Below, piece by piece: positions 63,104 to 64,000 of a DNA stretch of 64,000 nt (position 1 is its first letter; each line of letters opens with the position of its first letter). The position numbers and the translations under genes were made by a program. Where the stretch lies: contig CM055100.1 of the NCBI GenBank assembly GCA_029204225.1, positions 33,137,645 through 33,201,644 of the forward strand, written 5' to 3'. The notes under the pieces are model-generated. The model worked only from the letters and a program-made list of their open reading frames with translations, was not told the DNA's origin and ran no database searches. This DNA is from Diphasiastrum complanatum (Eukaryota > Streptophyta > Lycopodiopsida > Lycopodiales > Lycopodiaceae).

Positions 63104-64000
63104 AACTATTTGTGACTTTTTAGGTGGATGTTCTTTATGGAAAGATGCATGAAAGTCTTAAGAGATTTTGGGCATCAAAAGGCAAGGCATGATGGTAGCA
63201 TGCCAGAGGCATGGTTAGTACATGAATCTCTCTTTTATGTTACTGAAATTTTGCACCAACTACATCCATCTGCTCCACTATTGTGGCATGAGGCGGAAGC
63301 TAAAGAGGTAACAAGTGAAAAACCTCAAGGGATGGGAAAGGTCCATAGGTTGACACCCTTCCAACGAGAAAAAAAATTGTACATTCATCTTTTATAATTG
63401 TGGAGTTATGGATAAATGGTTAGACCTATATGAAGAAGAGATAAAAGAGTCTCATAGGGCCTTGTCTAGAAAGCGCCAACGACAGAATAGAGGTAGACAC
63501 ATGGCCACAAGCTCACATGATGTTGAGCCATTGTCCAAGCAATGCGCTATAGAGTGGATGCATGGCACACTACAAAAAACAACAAAAGAGGGACAAAAAA
63601 TATCAAATGCAGAATGGGACTTTATAAGAGGATGCGAATGGAAGGTATTATTCTTGAGATACTTTATTATTAGAACATCCTTGTTTTTAACAATATTTGT
63701 TTAATCATTTTGAAACAAAATGTTCATTCACAGTGATTATTTATGAGACAATGCAAAATGTATAATGCTATATGGGCTTTGGTTTTCCACTTTCATGTTG
63801 AAAGGATTGATAACAAGAGACGCACACACGATTGTGGTGTAGTAGCATCTTTCTAACAAGAAAGTCAAAGCAGTGCACGAGATCAGAATCCCATCACATG
63901 AGACATAGAATACGTAGGAACTATACAAAATATTTATGATGTGTCATTTGGAGTGGACACTATTTTTTATTTGATGTGTACTGGTCCAAGGTAGCTTGTA
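63104..64000 (+). pseudogene. CACTA (TNP2-type) transposon gene, C-terminal exons
   Basis: A plus-strand exon, probably opened by the acceptor TTTTTAG at about 63122, reads MKVLRDFGHQKARHDGSMPE, AWLVHESLFYVTEIL, then LTPFQREKKLYIHLL, a frameshift near 63400, and KWLDLYEEEIKESHRALSRK. It ends NAEWDFIRGCEWK with donor GTATTA at 63645. After acceptor TTCATTCACAG (63733) the next exon reads MYNAIWALVFHFHVERIDNK, RRTHDCGVVASF, stops, then YVGTIQNIYDVSFGVDTIF. The order (MK.L+.......PEGS..E, H.Y.L....V..Y...H...L, then R.TQNSGV and YYG.I..I.EL) fits proteins of plant CACTA elements. Three stops and one frameshift show decay. It runs off the window. Confidence 0.7.

Overview
This window reads as a transposon graveyard from a land-plant nuclear genome. 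The evidence is AT-rich sequence, Ty1/copia and Ty3/gypsy LTR retrotransposons with plant-type primer binding sites (TGGTATCAGAGC initiator-Met type; TTGGCGCC type), CACTA-type DNA transposon remains, and small introns with canonical GT...AG ends. I found no bacterial, organellar, rRNA or tRNA features and no convincing intact single-copy host gene. The clade cannot be fixed from the sequence alone; a non-angiosperm plant (fern, lycophyte, bryophyte) is possible but is only a guess.

I group the retroelements by working names. Copia group: A (several minus-strand copies, ~860-bp LTR), B (15806-21805), C (2949-4411 and 31656-35005), D (10490-13990, 52156-52640), E (27700-31655; the A#3 copy at 56021-58992 has E-like coding sequence with an A-type LTR) and F (35006-41163). 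Gypsy group: G (minus at 44238-46714 and around 55142-56020, plus at 59750-61745), I (14872-15811, resuming at 21807-21867) and other fragments (1-1900, 46874-47183, 51345-52155, 54160-54890).

Layout. 1-6000: decayed gypsy and copia pieces, with a copia C element invaded by copia A and then rearranged by a ~1-kb inversion. 6202-10480: a large non-pol, coiled-coil-rich reading frame running directly into a polypurine tract and a >1.2-kb LTR. 10490-13990: copia D pieces with two convergent LTRs. 14872-21867: gypsy I integrase split by nested copia B. 21875-27699: nearly complete but broken copia A. 27700-31655: two copia E pieces. 31656-35005: copia C internally deleted for protease and integrase. 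35006-41163: copia F, the youngest element, with near-identical 682-bp LTRs and a perfect 5-bp target duplication. 41800-44105: a decayed intron-containing gene of DNA-transposon character. 44238-47700: gypsy G and another gypsy 3' end. 47708-~49905: a CACTA-like non-autonomous element. 49985-63090: a mosaic of copia/gypsy fragments. 63104-64000: a CACTA (TNP2-type) gene fragment with introns, running off the window.

The coding pieces make no pathway together. Each LTR element would encode Gag, protease, integrase and reverse transcriptase/RNase H for its own copying. All copies carry stops, frameshifts or deletions; F has only two single-base frameshifts. The most unusual content is the non-pol ORF element at 6202-10480, a second non-pol ORF in the same position before a PPT/LTR at 53597-54120, the long captured leader of copia B, and the spliced gene remnant at 41800-44105.
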